Source: Solanum dulcamara (taxonomy: Eukaryota; Streptophyta; Magnoliopsida; Solanales; Solanaceae). From it: DNA of 64,000 bases. The notes beneath the pieces are model-generated. The model was given only the letters and a program-made list of their open reading frames with translations. It did no database searches and was not told the DNA's origin. Below are positions 47,857 through 59,844 of the stretch, in pieces (position 1 is the first letter of the stretch; each line of letters starts with the position of its first letter). The translations under genes and the position numbers were made by a program. The stretch covers positions 64,889,134-64,953,133 of the forward strand of contig NC_077239.1 in the NCBI RefSeq assembly GCF_947179165.1, read 5' to 3'.

Positions 47857-50154
47857 TGTCACGACCCGAGCCTAGGGCCTAGACGTGACATGGCGAATGA
47901 GGAACCCGAAAGTACCTCAAACAAGCCTCTTAGCATTCTTTTAGCCTTTCATAGGTAATGATGATAAATAAACAAGCGGAAATCATAATAAATCTTCAAC
48001 TTACATACGTCCAACAATACCTCTAACTATTAGATTTAACGGGGCTAAGACAAGTCCCTAGCTCACCCTCAATCATAATAGAAGAAATACCATAGTAAAA
48101 TATCTTAACATATCATAAACTAGAAAGACAAAGGAGTATTGTTCCCGGAACATGGGAACTCACCAAAAGTAGTCTTCAATGGAATATCAACTAGCCACGT
48201 GGAGGAGAACGAGGAGGAGCACTGATCCCTACATGGTGATATCATGTAGGCAAAAGAGTATGCGTTAGTACTTTGAATGTACTAAGTATGTAAGGATGCA
48301 TGAACATTTAGAAAATATTATAACATTTATGTAATATGGAACATAATGTAATACATGCATAATAAATCATATGGATATCCTTTAAAACATTCATTTTGTG
48401 GGAAGCTAACCATAACCGACATTTAAGACCATGCGAGCTATTACATGGAATCCAACATAACCCCCTACGTTGGCCGGGGAGACTACTTGCCAGGTAGAAC
48501 TCCGTCAACTTCATTCATTTCTTTAACTTTAACTTTAAGGGCTATTTATAGATCCATTAGCCTAAGCCTACAAGGGCTCCTATGTTGGCACATAGTTAAT
48601 GAGACAAGGGGTTGCTACTAGGATTCCCTTACCGAATCCCACCTCAATGCCTCATTCGGTGCTAAGTCAATCCCACGGAATAGTTTAATACTTCAAAATA
48701 TTCATAGCATATAACTTGAGAATTCAAACATCATATTCGGTAGAATAGCTCATTAAAACATTTGATAATTCAAATATGCAAGAATTGTCCTTATTGCATA
48801 AAGAATCCATCATTCATATCATTTCATAAGACTCCCTTTTTGATCATAGATATTGCTTTCATAAACATTTATTTGGAGTCAAAGCTTTCAAGTCAAACTT
48901 TATTAAAAACATAGTAAAACTAGGTTGGTTCAAATCACTTCAACTTGCAAATATGTATGTAAATAAATATTCATAAATACTTTGAAATCCATTAATTAAA
49001 AATCATGCTTTAAACAACCCACCATGAATTTCAAGAGCCTTTAAATAGATAAATAGAGGAATTACTTGTAAACCATCAATTCATATATATAAAATTATGT
49101 TGCATCAAAATAGACCAATAATCATTAGTTTAACCATGATTCATACTATTAAGTAAAAATAAAAATTACCATAAGAAAATATTACTTGAAATCAAAAGAT
49201 TTAATTGAAAGAGTTTTTGGACTACATGGGTGAAAGAACCCATGGATAAACACCCACATAACTTAGAGTAAAGCTTAAAGAAAATAAACATAATTTATCA
49301 TATAATCAAAATAATTTAGACATGAGAGTGGAAGGAATACTCTCATTGAAACCTTACATACCTGGAAACCGAAGCTTTAGTTGGTACCGGAAGACTTAAT
49401 GAACACTCTTGAGTCCTAGCTTCTCTCCTTGCCGGAACGTTTTGTGTACTACCCGGAATATATGAATCACCGGAATAGTATTTCTTCACTACTAAGAACT
49501 AAAACTATATTTGAGAATGTGTATAGAGAGAAGATTTGCTTGAGAAAGCTTGATGAATAAAATGAGGAAATAAGGTGGGTATTTATAGGTGGGAAATATG
49601 ACCTAACAATAAATAAAATAATTATAAATAAAAATCTGAAAATTTAGTGGAATATATTGATGTCATGGATGATGTTAAATGGAGGACAATTTATGTCATG
49701 AGTGATGTCAAATGTATCTAGATCTTTCTATGGTAGGTGAAATGAGTTATCTTTGACAGAATACTCTTTTTGGGAGCTGCGTTTGAATAAGATAAATTCC
49801 TTATTAGGATTTGGTGTCTTCATAAGAATTGTAGATATGGAAGTCTAGTTTCATATCGTTCAAGAATCAACCAATTTGGATAAACCTAGAGTGAGATATG
49901 ATTTTTCTTCTATATACACTCATTTCCGTAACAGCATCCTACCTTACAAAGATTAATTTATTTGACCTACGTAACCTCCGAATCTTAAAATATGGTCTTC
50001 ATAAAAGTTGTAGGTAATGATCCTTTGGTTACTCAGAAATTTGAATCACTCAATTTGGATATTCCTATGAAAAGTTATGACCAAAATACAGAGGCTGTAT
50101 CATGTTTAGGCAAAAATTGAAACATCGTATACAACATTTTTAGGGGATGTTACA
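47857..50154 (-). repeat. Y LTR 2, shared middle LTR (mosaic)
   Basis: 2298 bp. It is the 5' LTR of copy A and the 3' LTR of copy B. Its left part agrees with LTR 3 at offsets 199 and 356, where LTR 1 differs. Its right part agrees with LTR 1 at offsets 985, 2045, 2122, 2149, 2190 and 2199, where LTR 3 differs. It has one private A at offset 693 (48550). This is the pattern expected of a crossover product. Confidence 0.95.
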
Positions 50155-50357
50155 TTATCTCCCCCTTGGGAACATTCGTCCTCGAATGAGAAAAGACTTA
50201 GCTTGAGTAGAGTAGAGTGTTAACAAACAATCTATCATTAATGCAATAGTGTAATTTAAAATATCGTTTAAAATATATTTCATAATTTTGCAACCATATG
50301 ACAAGAAAAGTTGAGATGTAAGGATTTCAAGTAATTGAGCAAGGACAACTTAATACC

Positions 50358-53300
50358 TTAGGTTTGGGTAGAGGGGAAAAGATGAGGGTATCTCTTAATC
50401 ATATCCGCTTCCGCTTCCCATGTTGCACTTTCTATTTGTTGATTCCTCCAAAGGACTTTAACAGATGCAATTTCTTTGTTCCTCAATCTCTTAACTTGCC
50501 GGTCCAAAATTTCCACAGGAACTTCTTCATAGGTCAAGTTTTCTTCAATATTCACTACTCCCATAGGTACAATGGAACTAGGATCACCCACATGTTTTTT
50601 CAACATAGACACGTGAAACACCGGATGAACCATGGCCATTTCCAATGGTAATTCCAACTCATATGCAACCTTACCAACACGTCTCACGATTCTATAAGGA
50701 CCTACATATCTAGGGCTCAATTTCCCTTTCTTACCAAATCGAACCACACCTTTCATGGGTGAAACCTTCAGATACACCCAATCATCCACATTAAACTCAA
50801 GATCCCTTCTTTTAGTGTCAGAATAGGACTTTTGACGACTTTGAGCCGTCTTCAACCTTTCTCTAATGATCTTCACCTTCTCTAAAGCATCAAGTACCAA
50901 ATCGGGGCCCAACAAGGTCATCTCACCTACTTCGAACCAACCAACCGGTGATCTACATCGTCTCCTATACAAAGCCTCAAACGGTGCCATCTCAATACTT
51001 GAGTGGTAACTATTATTATAGGCAAACTCGATGAGAGGTAGATGATCATCCCAATTCCCTTTAAACTCCAACACACAAGCCCTTAACATATCCTCTAGTG
51101 TTTGAATCGTCCTTTCGGCTTGCCCATCCGTTTGAGGATGGAATGTTGTGCTCAACTTTACCTTAGTACCGAGGCCTTTTTGAAATGATCTCCAGAAGTG
51201 AGAAGTGAATTGGGTACCACGATCCGAAATAATGGATAATGGCACACCATGCAACCTCACCAACTCCCGAATATACAACTTGGCATAGTCTTCGGCACTA
51301 TAGGAAGTTTTAACCGGTAGGAAGTGAGCTGACTTAGTCATTCTATCAACAATTACCCAAATTGAGTCATGACGCTTCCGGGTATGAGGCAAACCCACTA
51401 CAAAATCCATATTCACATCTTCCCACTTCCAAGTTGGGATTTCAATGTCTTGGGCTAGGCCACCCGGCCTTTGATGTTCGGCCTTCACTTGTTGGCAATT
51501 CATACATTCGGACACAAACCTTGCTATGTCCTTCTTCATGCCACCCCACCAATACAACTCCTTTAAGTCTCGGTACATTTTCGTTGAACCGGGATGAATG
51601 GAGTATGTAGAATTATGAGCCTCCATCATGATCAAACTCCTTAGGCCATCAACATCTGGAACACATATCCGACCTTGGTAGTATAGAACCCCATCTCCCC
51701 CTTGGGAAAAGACTTCTATCTTCTTTTCCTTTACCAACTTCCTTAACTCGATAAACTTTGGGTCAAGATCTTGCTTTGATTTAACATCCACCACCAAAGA
51801 GGATTCAGAACTATTTTGAACAACCATACCCCCATCATTAGTACTACCCAACTTCACCCCTAATCTAGCCAATCGGTGAACATCTTTCACCAACTCCCTC
51901 TTCCTTTCATCCACATGGGCCACACTCCCCATAGATATTCTACTAAGTGCATCAGCAATCACATTGGCTTTACCCGGATGATAGTGCACACTCATGTCAT
52001 AGTCCTTAAGGAGTTCTAGCCACCTCCTTTGCCTTAGATTAAGGTCCTTTTGGGTAAACACATATTGAAGACTCTTATGATCAGTATAGACATCCACATG
52101 CACCCCATAGAGGTAATGCCTCCAAATCTTCAGAGCAAAAACAACAGCCGCCAATTCAAGGTCATGGGTAGGGTAGTTACACTCATGCACCTTTAATTGC
52201 CTAGAAGCATAGGCTATGACCTTGCCGTTTTGCATTAAGACACAACCTAAACCAATCTTTGAAGCATCACAATAAACTACAAACCCCTCTAATCCTTCTG
52301 GGAGAGTTAAAATAGGAGCAGAGGTAAGTCGATCTTTTAAGGTCTGGAAACTCTTCTCACACTCATCTGTCCATATGAATTTGGATTTCTTTTGGGTCAA
52401 TTTTGTAATAGGAGATGAGATGGAAGAAAAGCCTTTGACGAACCTTCTATAGTACCCGGCTAGACCTAAGAAGCTCCTAATGTCTGAAGGAGATAATGGT
52501 CTAGGCCAATTTTTGACTGCCTCTATTTTCTTAGGATCAACCTTGATTCCATCACCGGACACTACGTGACCAAGAAATGCTACCTCCTTTAACCAAAATT
52601 CACACTTACTAAATTTTGCAAATAATTATCTATCCCTCAGTGTTTGAAGCACAACTCTCAAGTGATTTTTATGTTCTTCCTCACCCCGAGAGTAAATTAA
52701 AATATCATCAATAAAGACTACTACAAAGGTATCAAGGTAAGGTTTGAACACCCTATTCATCAAGTCCATAAACACCGCCGGTGCATTCGTCAACCCAAAA
52801 CTCATCACCATAAACTCATAGTGACCATACCTTGTTCGGAAGGCTGTTTTGGGAATATCACACTCCCTTACCCGTAGTTGGTGGTAGCCGGACCGAAGGT
52901 CGATCTTGGAGAAGTGACTTGCCCCTTGTAATTGATCAAACAAGTCATCTATTCTAGGGAGTGGGTACTTGTTCTTAATGGTCATCTTATTTAATTGCCG
53001 ATAGTCTATGCACATTCGAAGTGAACCATCCTTCTTTCTTACAAATAGAACGGGAGCACCCCATGGCGAAATACTTGGTCTTATGAACCCCTTCTCTAAC
53101 AAGTCCTTTAATTGTTCCTTCAGCTCTTTCAATTCTACTGGGGCCATGCGGTAAGGAGGAATAGAGATAGGTTGGGTATCAGGGAGGAGATCGATACCAA
53201 AATCAACTTCCCTTTCGGGAGGGACACCAGGAAGGTCATCGGGAAATACATCGGGGAATTTATTGACTATAGGAACTGACTCAAGAGAAGGACTTTTGGA

Positions 53301-54920
53301 GTTGACATCCCTAACCCTCACAATGTGGTAAATACATCCCTTAGAAATCATTTTGCGGGCCTTAAGATAAGAAATAAACTGACCCTTCACCACCGAATCA
53401 TGACCCTGCCATTCAATAACAGGCTCATTTGGAAATTGGAATTTGACTCGACGATTCCTACAATCTATGGAAGCATAAGATGCATGTAACCAATCCATCC
53501 CAAGAATGACATCGAAATCTATCATATCAAGCTCAATGAGATCACAAGGAATAACTTTATGCAAGATAGACACAAGGCAACCCCTATAGACCTTTCTAGC
53601 AATAACTGACTCACCAACAGGGGTAGACACCAAATAAGGCTCTAATAACATTTCAGGTAAAACATCAAATCTATTAGCAAGGAATGGAGTAACAAAAGAT
53701 AAATTTGCACCCGGATCTAATAGTGCATACACATCAAAAGAAAAGACCTTTAACATACCGGTAATGACATTGGGTGCATCCTCAACCTCTTGTCTCCCAT
53801 GCAAGGCGTAAAAGCGGTTGGTGCGTTGGACACCTCCTTGGACTTGTTGACCATGAGCAATTTGGCCTTGAGTCCTACCACCACCATCTCTACAATCCTT
53901 AGCATGGTGTCCCAGCTTGCCACACTTAAAGCATGCATTGGAGCCAGCTAAGCATTCCCCTTTGTGAGTCCTTCCACACTTCTTGCAAGCAGGGAAAGTT
54001 TGAGTAGCAACATTCTCTCTTGGAATCATTGGTTTACCACTCTTGTCCTTGTTGAACCTTGGAGGAGGAGTATTGGTGGAACCTTGCCCCAGAAATCGTT
54101 GCCCATCTTGGCCTTTGCCATTGTTACCATAATCGGACCTTTGAGGGTTAAATCTTCCACCATCCACTCTAGCCTTTTTGAACCCCCTTGATCTCTCTCT
54201 AAGCTTCTCTTCTTCGATTTATTCTGCATAAGTCATTAACCGAGAGATGTCCATCTCCTTGACCAACATGGCTGTTTTGCACTCCTTGGACACCAAGCTT
54301 GAGACACCGGAAATAAACTTGCTCATTCTAGCTCTTGGGTCGGAGACCATGAAGGGAGCATACTTTGACAACTTAGTGAATTTGAGAGCATACTCCCTCA
54401 CGCTCATACTTCCTTGACGGAGGTTGATAAACTCTTGGATTTTGGCCTCCCTTAACTCCAATGGGAAGAAGCGATCTAAGAAGGCACCTTTAAACTCTTC
54501 CCATCCTATCGGCCCTATTTCTTCATCCCTCTCAACAACCCATTGTTCATACCACACTCGAGCCACACCTTTGAGTTGATAAGCCACTAGCTCGGCCTTC
54601 TCATTTGGTGGCACACCCATGATGGCCACAATCCGGTACACCTTATTAATGAACTCCATAGGGTCCTCATCTAGTTTAGAACCATCGAACTCGGGTGGAT
54701 TCATCCTTTGGAAATCCCGAATCCTAGAGGCTGCATTTTGCATTTGGGGAGGAGGAACACCTAGATTCCCTTGGTTAGCTACGACTTGGGCTAACAAAGT
54801 AATAACACTGCGAAACTCGGCATGGGTTACCCCATCCTCATGATGTTGGGCATTAGGAATCGGAGGAGTTTGGTCCTCATCGTCAACCCTTGCTCTTCGA
54901 GGTGGTCTTCCACGAGTCAT
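50358..54920 (-). pseudogene. Gag-pol of Y copy B (two in-frame stops)
   Basis: Same 1520-codon frame as copy A, with ATG at 54920. The gag stretch 54219-54920 is open for 233 residues and begins M-T-R-G-R-P-P-R-R-A-R. The 513-residue stretch 52626-54167 holds the CCHC knuckle at residues 79-92, protease D151-P-G and reverse transcriptase. The 734-residue stretch 50358-52562 holds RNase H (D99, E136, D161, D204), integrase zinc finger (H316, H323, C353, C356), core D386, D447, E483, GPY at 621-623 and chromodomain about 681-728. Two TAA stops, at 54219-54221 and 52626-52628, each stand where a CAA glutamine codon would fit. All visible catalytic residues are intact. Confidence 0.93.
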
Positions 54921-55135
54921 TATCTAGAGAACACAAAATGGGTCGTTAGTTAAAGGAAAGCTTAGGACACTCTAAGGCACGACATGAATTTGAAAGAAGT
55001 GAAAATTTTCCTAAACGTCTCATAGTCTCTTATTCATAATTATGGCGCGCTTCACAACAATGAACAAGAACCTATTCGACGCGGTATGTTGGACTTCCAA
55101 GGATCATTCAAAACCTCGGGCTCTGATACCAAGTT

Positions 55136-57433
55136 TGTCACGACCCGAGCCTAGGGCCTAGACGTGACATGGCGAATGAGGAACCCGAAAGTACCTCAAA
55201 CAAGCCTCTTAGCATTCTTTTAGCCTTTCATAGGTAATGATGATAAATAAACAAGCGGAAATCATAATAAATCTTCAACTTACATACGTCCAACAATACC
55301 TCTAACTATTAGATTTAACGGGGCTAAGACAAGTCCCTAGCTCACCCTCAATCATAATAGAAGAAATACCATAGTAAAATATCTTAACATATCATAAACT
55401 AGAAAGACAAAGGAGTATTGTTCCCGGAACATGGGAACTCACCAAAAGTAGTCTTCAATGGAATATCAACTAGCCACGTGGAGGAGAACGAGGAGGAGCA
55501 CTGATCCCTACATGGTGATATCATGTAGGCAAAAGAGTATGCGTTAGTACTTTGAATGTACTAAGTATGTAAGGATGCATGAACATTTAGAAAATATTAT
55601 AACATTTATGTAATATGGAACATAATGTAATACATGCATAATAAATCATATGGATATCCTTTAAAACATTCATTTTGTGGGAAGCTAACCATAACCGACA
55701 TTTAAGACCATGCGAGCTATTACATGGAATCCAACATAACCCCCTACGTTGGCCGGGGAGACTACTTGCCAGGTAGAACTCCGTCAACTTCATTCATTTC
55801 TTTAACTTTAACTTTAAGGGCTATTTATGGATCCATTAGCCTAAGCCTACAAGGGCTCCTATGTTGGCACATAGTTAATGAGACAAGGGGTTGCTACTAG
55901 GATTCCCTTACCGAATCCCACCTCAATGCCTCATTCGGTGCTAAGTCAATCCCACGGAATAGTTTAATACTTCAAAATATTCATAGCATATAACTTGAGA
56001 ATTCAAACATCATATTCGGTAGAATAGCTCATTAAAACATTTGATAATTCAAATATGCAAGAATTGTCCTTATTGCATAAAGAATCCATCATTCATATCA
56101 TTTCATAAGACTCCCTTTTTTATCATAGATATTGCTTTCATAAACATTTATTTGGAGTCAAAGCTTTCAAGTCAAACTTTATTAAAAACATAGTAAAACT
56201 AGGTTGGTTCAAATCACTTCAACTTGCAAATATGTATGTAAATAAATATTCATAAATACTTTGAAATCCATTAATTAAAAATCATGCTTTAAACAACCCA
56301 CCATGAATTTCAAGAGCCTTTAAATAGATAAATAGAGGAATTACTTGTAAACCATCAATTCATATATATAAAATTATGTTGCATCAAAATAGACCAATAA
56401 TCATTAGTTTAACCATGATTCATACTATTAAGTAAAAATAAAAATTACCATAAGAAAATATTACTTGAAATCAAAAGATTTAATTGAAAGAGTTTTTGGA
56501 CTACATGGGTGAAAGAACCCATGGATAAACACCCACATAACTTAGAGTAAAGCTTAAAGAAAATAAACATAATTTATCATATAATCAAAATAATTTAGAC
56601 ATGAGAGTGGAAGGAATACTCTCATTGAAACCTTACATACCTGGAAACCGAAGCTTTAGTTGGTACCGGAAGACTTAATGAACACTCTTGAGTCCTAGCT
56701 TCTCTCCTTGCCGGAACGTTTTGTGTACTACCCGGAATATATGAATCACCGGAATAGTATTTCTTCACTACTAAGAACTAAAACTATATTTGAGAATGTG
56801 TATAGAGAGAAGATTTGCTTGAGAAAGCTTGATGAATAAAATGAGGAAATAAGGTGGGTATTTATAGGTGGGAAATATGACCTAACAATAAATAAAATAA
56901 TTATAAATAAAAATCTGAAAATTTAGTGGAATATATTGATGTCATGGATGATGTTAAATGGAGGACAATTTATGTCATGAGTGATGTCAAATGTATCTAG
57001 ATCTTTCTATGGTAGGTGAAATGAGTTATCTTTGACAGAATACTCTTTTTGGGAGCTGCGTTTGAATAAGATAAATTCCTTATTAGGATTTGGTGTCTTC
57101 ATAAGAATTGTAGATATGGAAGTCTAGTTTCATATCGTTCAAGAATCAACCAATTTGGATAAACCTAGAGTGAGATATGAATTTTCTTCTATATACACTC
57201 ATTTCCGTAACAGCATCCTACCTTACAAAGATTAATTTATTTGACCTACGTAACCTCTGAATCTTAAAATATGGTCTTCATAAAGGTTGTAGGTAATGAT
57301 CCTTTGGTTACTCAGAAATTTGAATTACTCAATTCGGATATTCCTATGAAAAGTTATGACCAAAATACAGAGGCTGTATCATGTTTAGGCAAAAATTGAA
57401 ACATCGTATACAACATTTTTAGGGGATGTTACA
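55136..57433 (-). repeat. Y LTR 3 (5' LTR of copy B)
   Basis: 2298 bp, with the same ends. It differs from LTR 1 at about eight sites, five of them clustered at offsets 2045-2199 (57181-57335). The clustering may be chance, or a trace of gene conversion from another copy. It is followed directly by the right GCAAT duplication. Confidence 0.95.
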
Positions 57434-57438
57434 GCAAT

Positions 57439-58085
57439 TTACTTTTAACTTTTGGAGGACCTTGCATGCTGAGTTAGATACTAGATTGGACCTTAGTAAT
57501 GCATTTCACCCTCAGACCGATGGGCAGTTTGAGAGGACAATTCAAGTGCTAGAGGATATGCTTCATGCATGCGTGATAGATTTTAGTGGTCATTGGGATC
57601 AGTTCCTACCCTTGGTAGAGTTTTCGTATAATAATAGTTATCACTCGAGTATTGATATGGCTCCATTTGAGGGATTGTATGGGAGGAGATATAGGTCTCC
57701 TATTGGTTGGTTTGATGCGTTTGAGGTGAGACCTTGGGGAACTGATCTTTTGAGGAAATCATTAGAGAAGGTGAAATTTATTCAGGAGAAGCTTCTAGTA
57801 GCTCAGAGCAGACAGAAGGAGTATGTAGACCGAAAGATCAAGGACTTGGAGTTTATGCAAGGAGAGCAAATATTGTTGAAGGTTTCACCCGTGAAGTGTG
57901 TGGTGAGATTTGGTAAGAGAGGTAAGCTCAGTCCGAGGTATATTGGGCCGTTTGAAGTTCTTAAGCGTGTTGGAGAGGTGGCCTACGAATTGACTTTACC
58001 TCCAGGGTTGTATGGAGTGCACCTAGTGTTTCATGTGTCTATGCTAAAGAAATATCATGGTGATGGAAACTATATTATTCACTGA
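57439..58085 (+). pseudogene. Integrase of element Z, 3' part
   Basis: This continues the core from the Y insertion: F-N-F-W-R-T-L, H-P-Q-T-D-G-Q-F-E-R-T-I with the catalytic glutamate, [23 protein letters not shown], the G-P-F motif and F-H-V-S-M-L-K. A TGA at 58083 ends the frame just before the chromodomain. The frame is otherwise unbroken for 219 codons, so this half is better kept than gag. Confidence 0.88.
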
Positions 58086-58088
58086 GAT

Positions 58089-58337
58089 TTGGTCTTTCTT
58101 GATGAGAACTTGTCTTACGAGGAGAAGCCTGTAGCTATTCTTGAAAGGGAGGTCCGCAAGTTGAGGTCAATGGAGATTGCGTCTGTAAAGGTCCAGTGGA
58201 GGAATCGCCTTGTTGAGGAGTCCACTTGGGAGATTGAGACTGATATATGTGAAACATATCCACATCTGTTCATCGAGTTAGGTATCCTTTTCAACCATCA
58301 CTCTTCTTTTGACCGTTCAGGGATGAACGGTGGGTAA
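58089..58337 (+). pseudogene. Chromodomain of element Z
   Basis: In the same frame after the TGA: L-S-Y-E-E-K-P-V-A-I-L-E-R-E-V-R-K-L-R, V-K-V-Q-W-R-N, E-S-T-W-E-I-E-T-D. This is the C-terminal chromodomain of the Tekay/Del group, thought to guide integration into heterochromatin. It ends in TAA at 58335, followed by gggtaaattg and the 3' LTR. Confidence 0.85.
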
Positions 58338-58349
58338 ATTGATATCTGT

Positions 58350-59844
58350 TGTAATGACCCATTAGGTCATTTTGAGTATTAGAAATTTTTAGTTCATAAA
58401 AGACTCATTCTGTAAATTTTTAATTAGGTATTTTGGACTTTTCGATAATTACAGTTATTTAGTTGAGGGGAAAACTTTGAAAATTTATTTAATTAGTGGG
58501 TTAAAGTGTTAATTTAATTAATACTCTATACCAATTATTAAAGGAAAAGGATAGGGTTTATAAATTTTTATACATAATTAGTTTTAAAAAAAGAAAAGAA
58601 AAAAGAAGAGAACAGCGACGACGAACAAAAGCAGAAGCTGGGGAAAAATATACTGAGGAAGAAAGAAAAGAAAAATAGAGAAGAGAAAAATAGAAATTTT
58701 TATTCTAAAGCATCAAGGTAATTATTCTCATCCTTTCCATTAAATTTTTATGTGATTATGAACATATTTTTAGGATATATTGGTGGAGAAATAACGCTGA
58801 AATAAGAAAGTATGATCATAGGGTGTTTCACATAAAATCTTGATTTGGGGGTCGAATAACGATCCATTTTAGCTGAAATTTGACATGTGAGTTTATTTTA
58901 TCATGAGCGAACATAATTGGAAAGAAAATTTCAGATTTGACTTCAATGACTCGGAATGACTTTTTGACCCAATTTTTTATTCGAAAATAAATATAGCAAT
59001 ATGGGTGTCATTGAATTCGTATTCTTATGAAAATTATGTATTTGAACAGATTTTAATTGTTTGGAAGCATTACAAAAGGCTCAAGTTTTAAAGTGATTAT
59101 TCAATTTAATTGAGGTTTAACCCTAGTTTTAAAATTCAGAAAATATGAGAGTTTACATATTAAGTGGCATCGAGATTAGAAACGTGTTTATAGAATTTGG
59201 TGAGTTATTGGGTCTAGGTTAAACATATATATACTATTGGTGTTTATGGATTAGTTTACTTATAAATATTATATATTTGATAGATTGAAATTGGTCTGAG
59301 GCATTGAAGAAAGGAAAGACATTGGTGGATTAGCTTGCTTTACTTCGGTTCTTCGGTTGAGGTAGGTTATGATTTTTATTCTATATCATTGATAGACTCT
59401 TAATAGTGATTAATATTCATTGGGTAATGTGTGAAGTTTACTACGCATTTAATTTTTGTGGTTTGGATGATTGATATGTTGTTGTGATTGGTCTGAAATC
59501 CCGAGGCCATAAAATCCATAATCTCGAATTTGCCCTATAAAAGAATGATGCGTTGAATAAAGAAGGCTTGATAAAATATTGTTAATGAAGTAGAATGTAA
59601 TCATGAAGAATGATAAATTAATTATATTTGGATCGGGTGTCACGTTCCGACACGGTATATTTGGATCGGGTGTCACATTTCGACACGGTATATTTGGATT
59701 GGGAGTCAAGTTCCGACATGGTATATTTGGATCGGGTGTCACGCTCCAACAGGATATATTTGGATTGGGTGTCACGTTCTGGCACGGTAATATTAAAGAA
59801 AAATAAATTAAAATGACTAAATACTATCCAATCTCCAATAACTC
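58350..59844 (+). repeat. 3' LTR of element Z, cut by LTR X1
   Basis: It starts TGTAATGACCC and matches the 5' LTR 34764 onward with scattered differences and a few indels. It is interrupted at 59844, at the equivalent of position 36281 of the 5' copy. The remaining 600 bases must lie beyond the window. Five 33-base units occur at 59624-59790. Confidence 0.88.
59624..59790. repeat. Five-copy 33-bp minisatellite in LTR Z (3' copy)
   Basis: Same array as in the 5' LTR. One unit has lost bases in the aacagg segment. Frames in both directions across it give repeated P-N-I-P-C-R-N-V-T-P-D or F-G-S-G-V-T-F-R-H-G peptides, which are artefacts. Confidence 0.8.

Larger units (their letters stand above)
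40578..57433 (-). mobile_element. Element Y: tandem dimer (LTR-int-LTR-int-LTR) of a young Tekay-like chromovirus
   Basis: Three LTRs of exactly 2298 bp (40578-42875, 47857-50154, 55136-57433) alternate with two internal regions of exactly 4981 bp. The period is 7279. The middle LTR serves both copies. A single GCAAT duplication flanks the whole. The internal regions differ at about six sites by eye and the outer LTRs at about eight. Orientation is minus: primer sites lie at 47843-47854 and 55122-55133, polypurine tracts at 42879 and 50158. A single-copy element would be 9577 bp. It is inserted in the integrase of Z. Both copies share two nonsense codons, so neither is autonomous as read. Confidence 0.93.

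Noticed and set aside
50364..51610. Plus-strand frames inside Y pol (50364-50651, 51362-51610 and equivalents in copy A)
   Set aside because: They are shadows of the long minus-strand gag-pol frame.
40578..57433. Two independent Y insertions side by side
   Set aside because: One shared middle LTR, one target duplication and a mosaic middle LTR fit recombination of one insertion instead.
40578..57433. Pure assembly duplication of one Y element
   Set aside because: The copies differ at private sites, including a stop codon, and the LTR differences are ordered. It cannot be fully excluded without reads.
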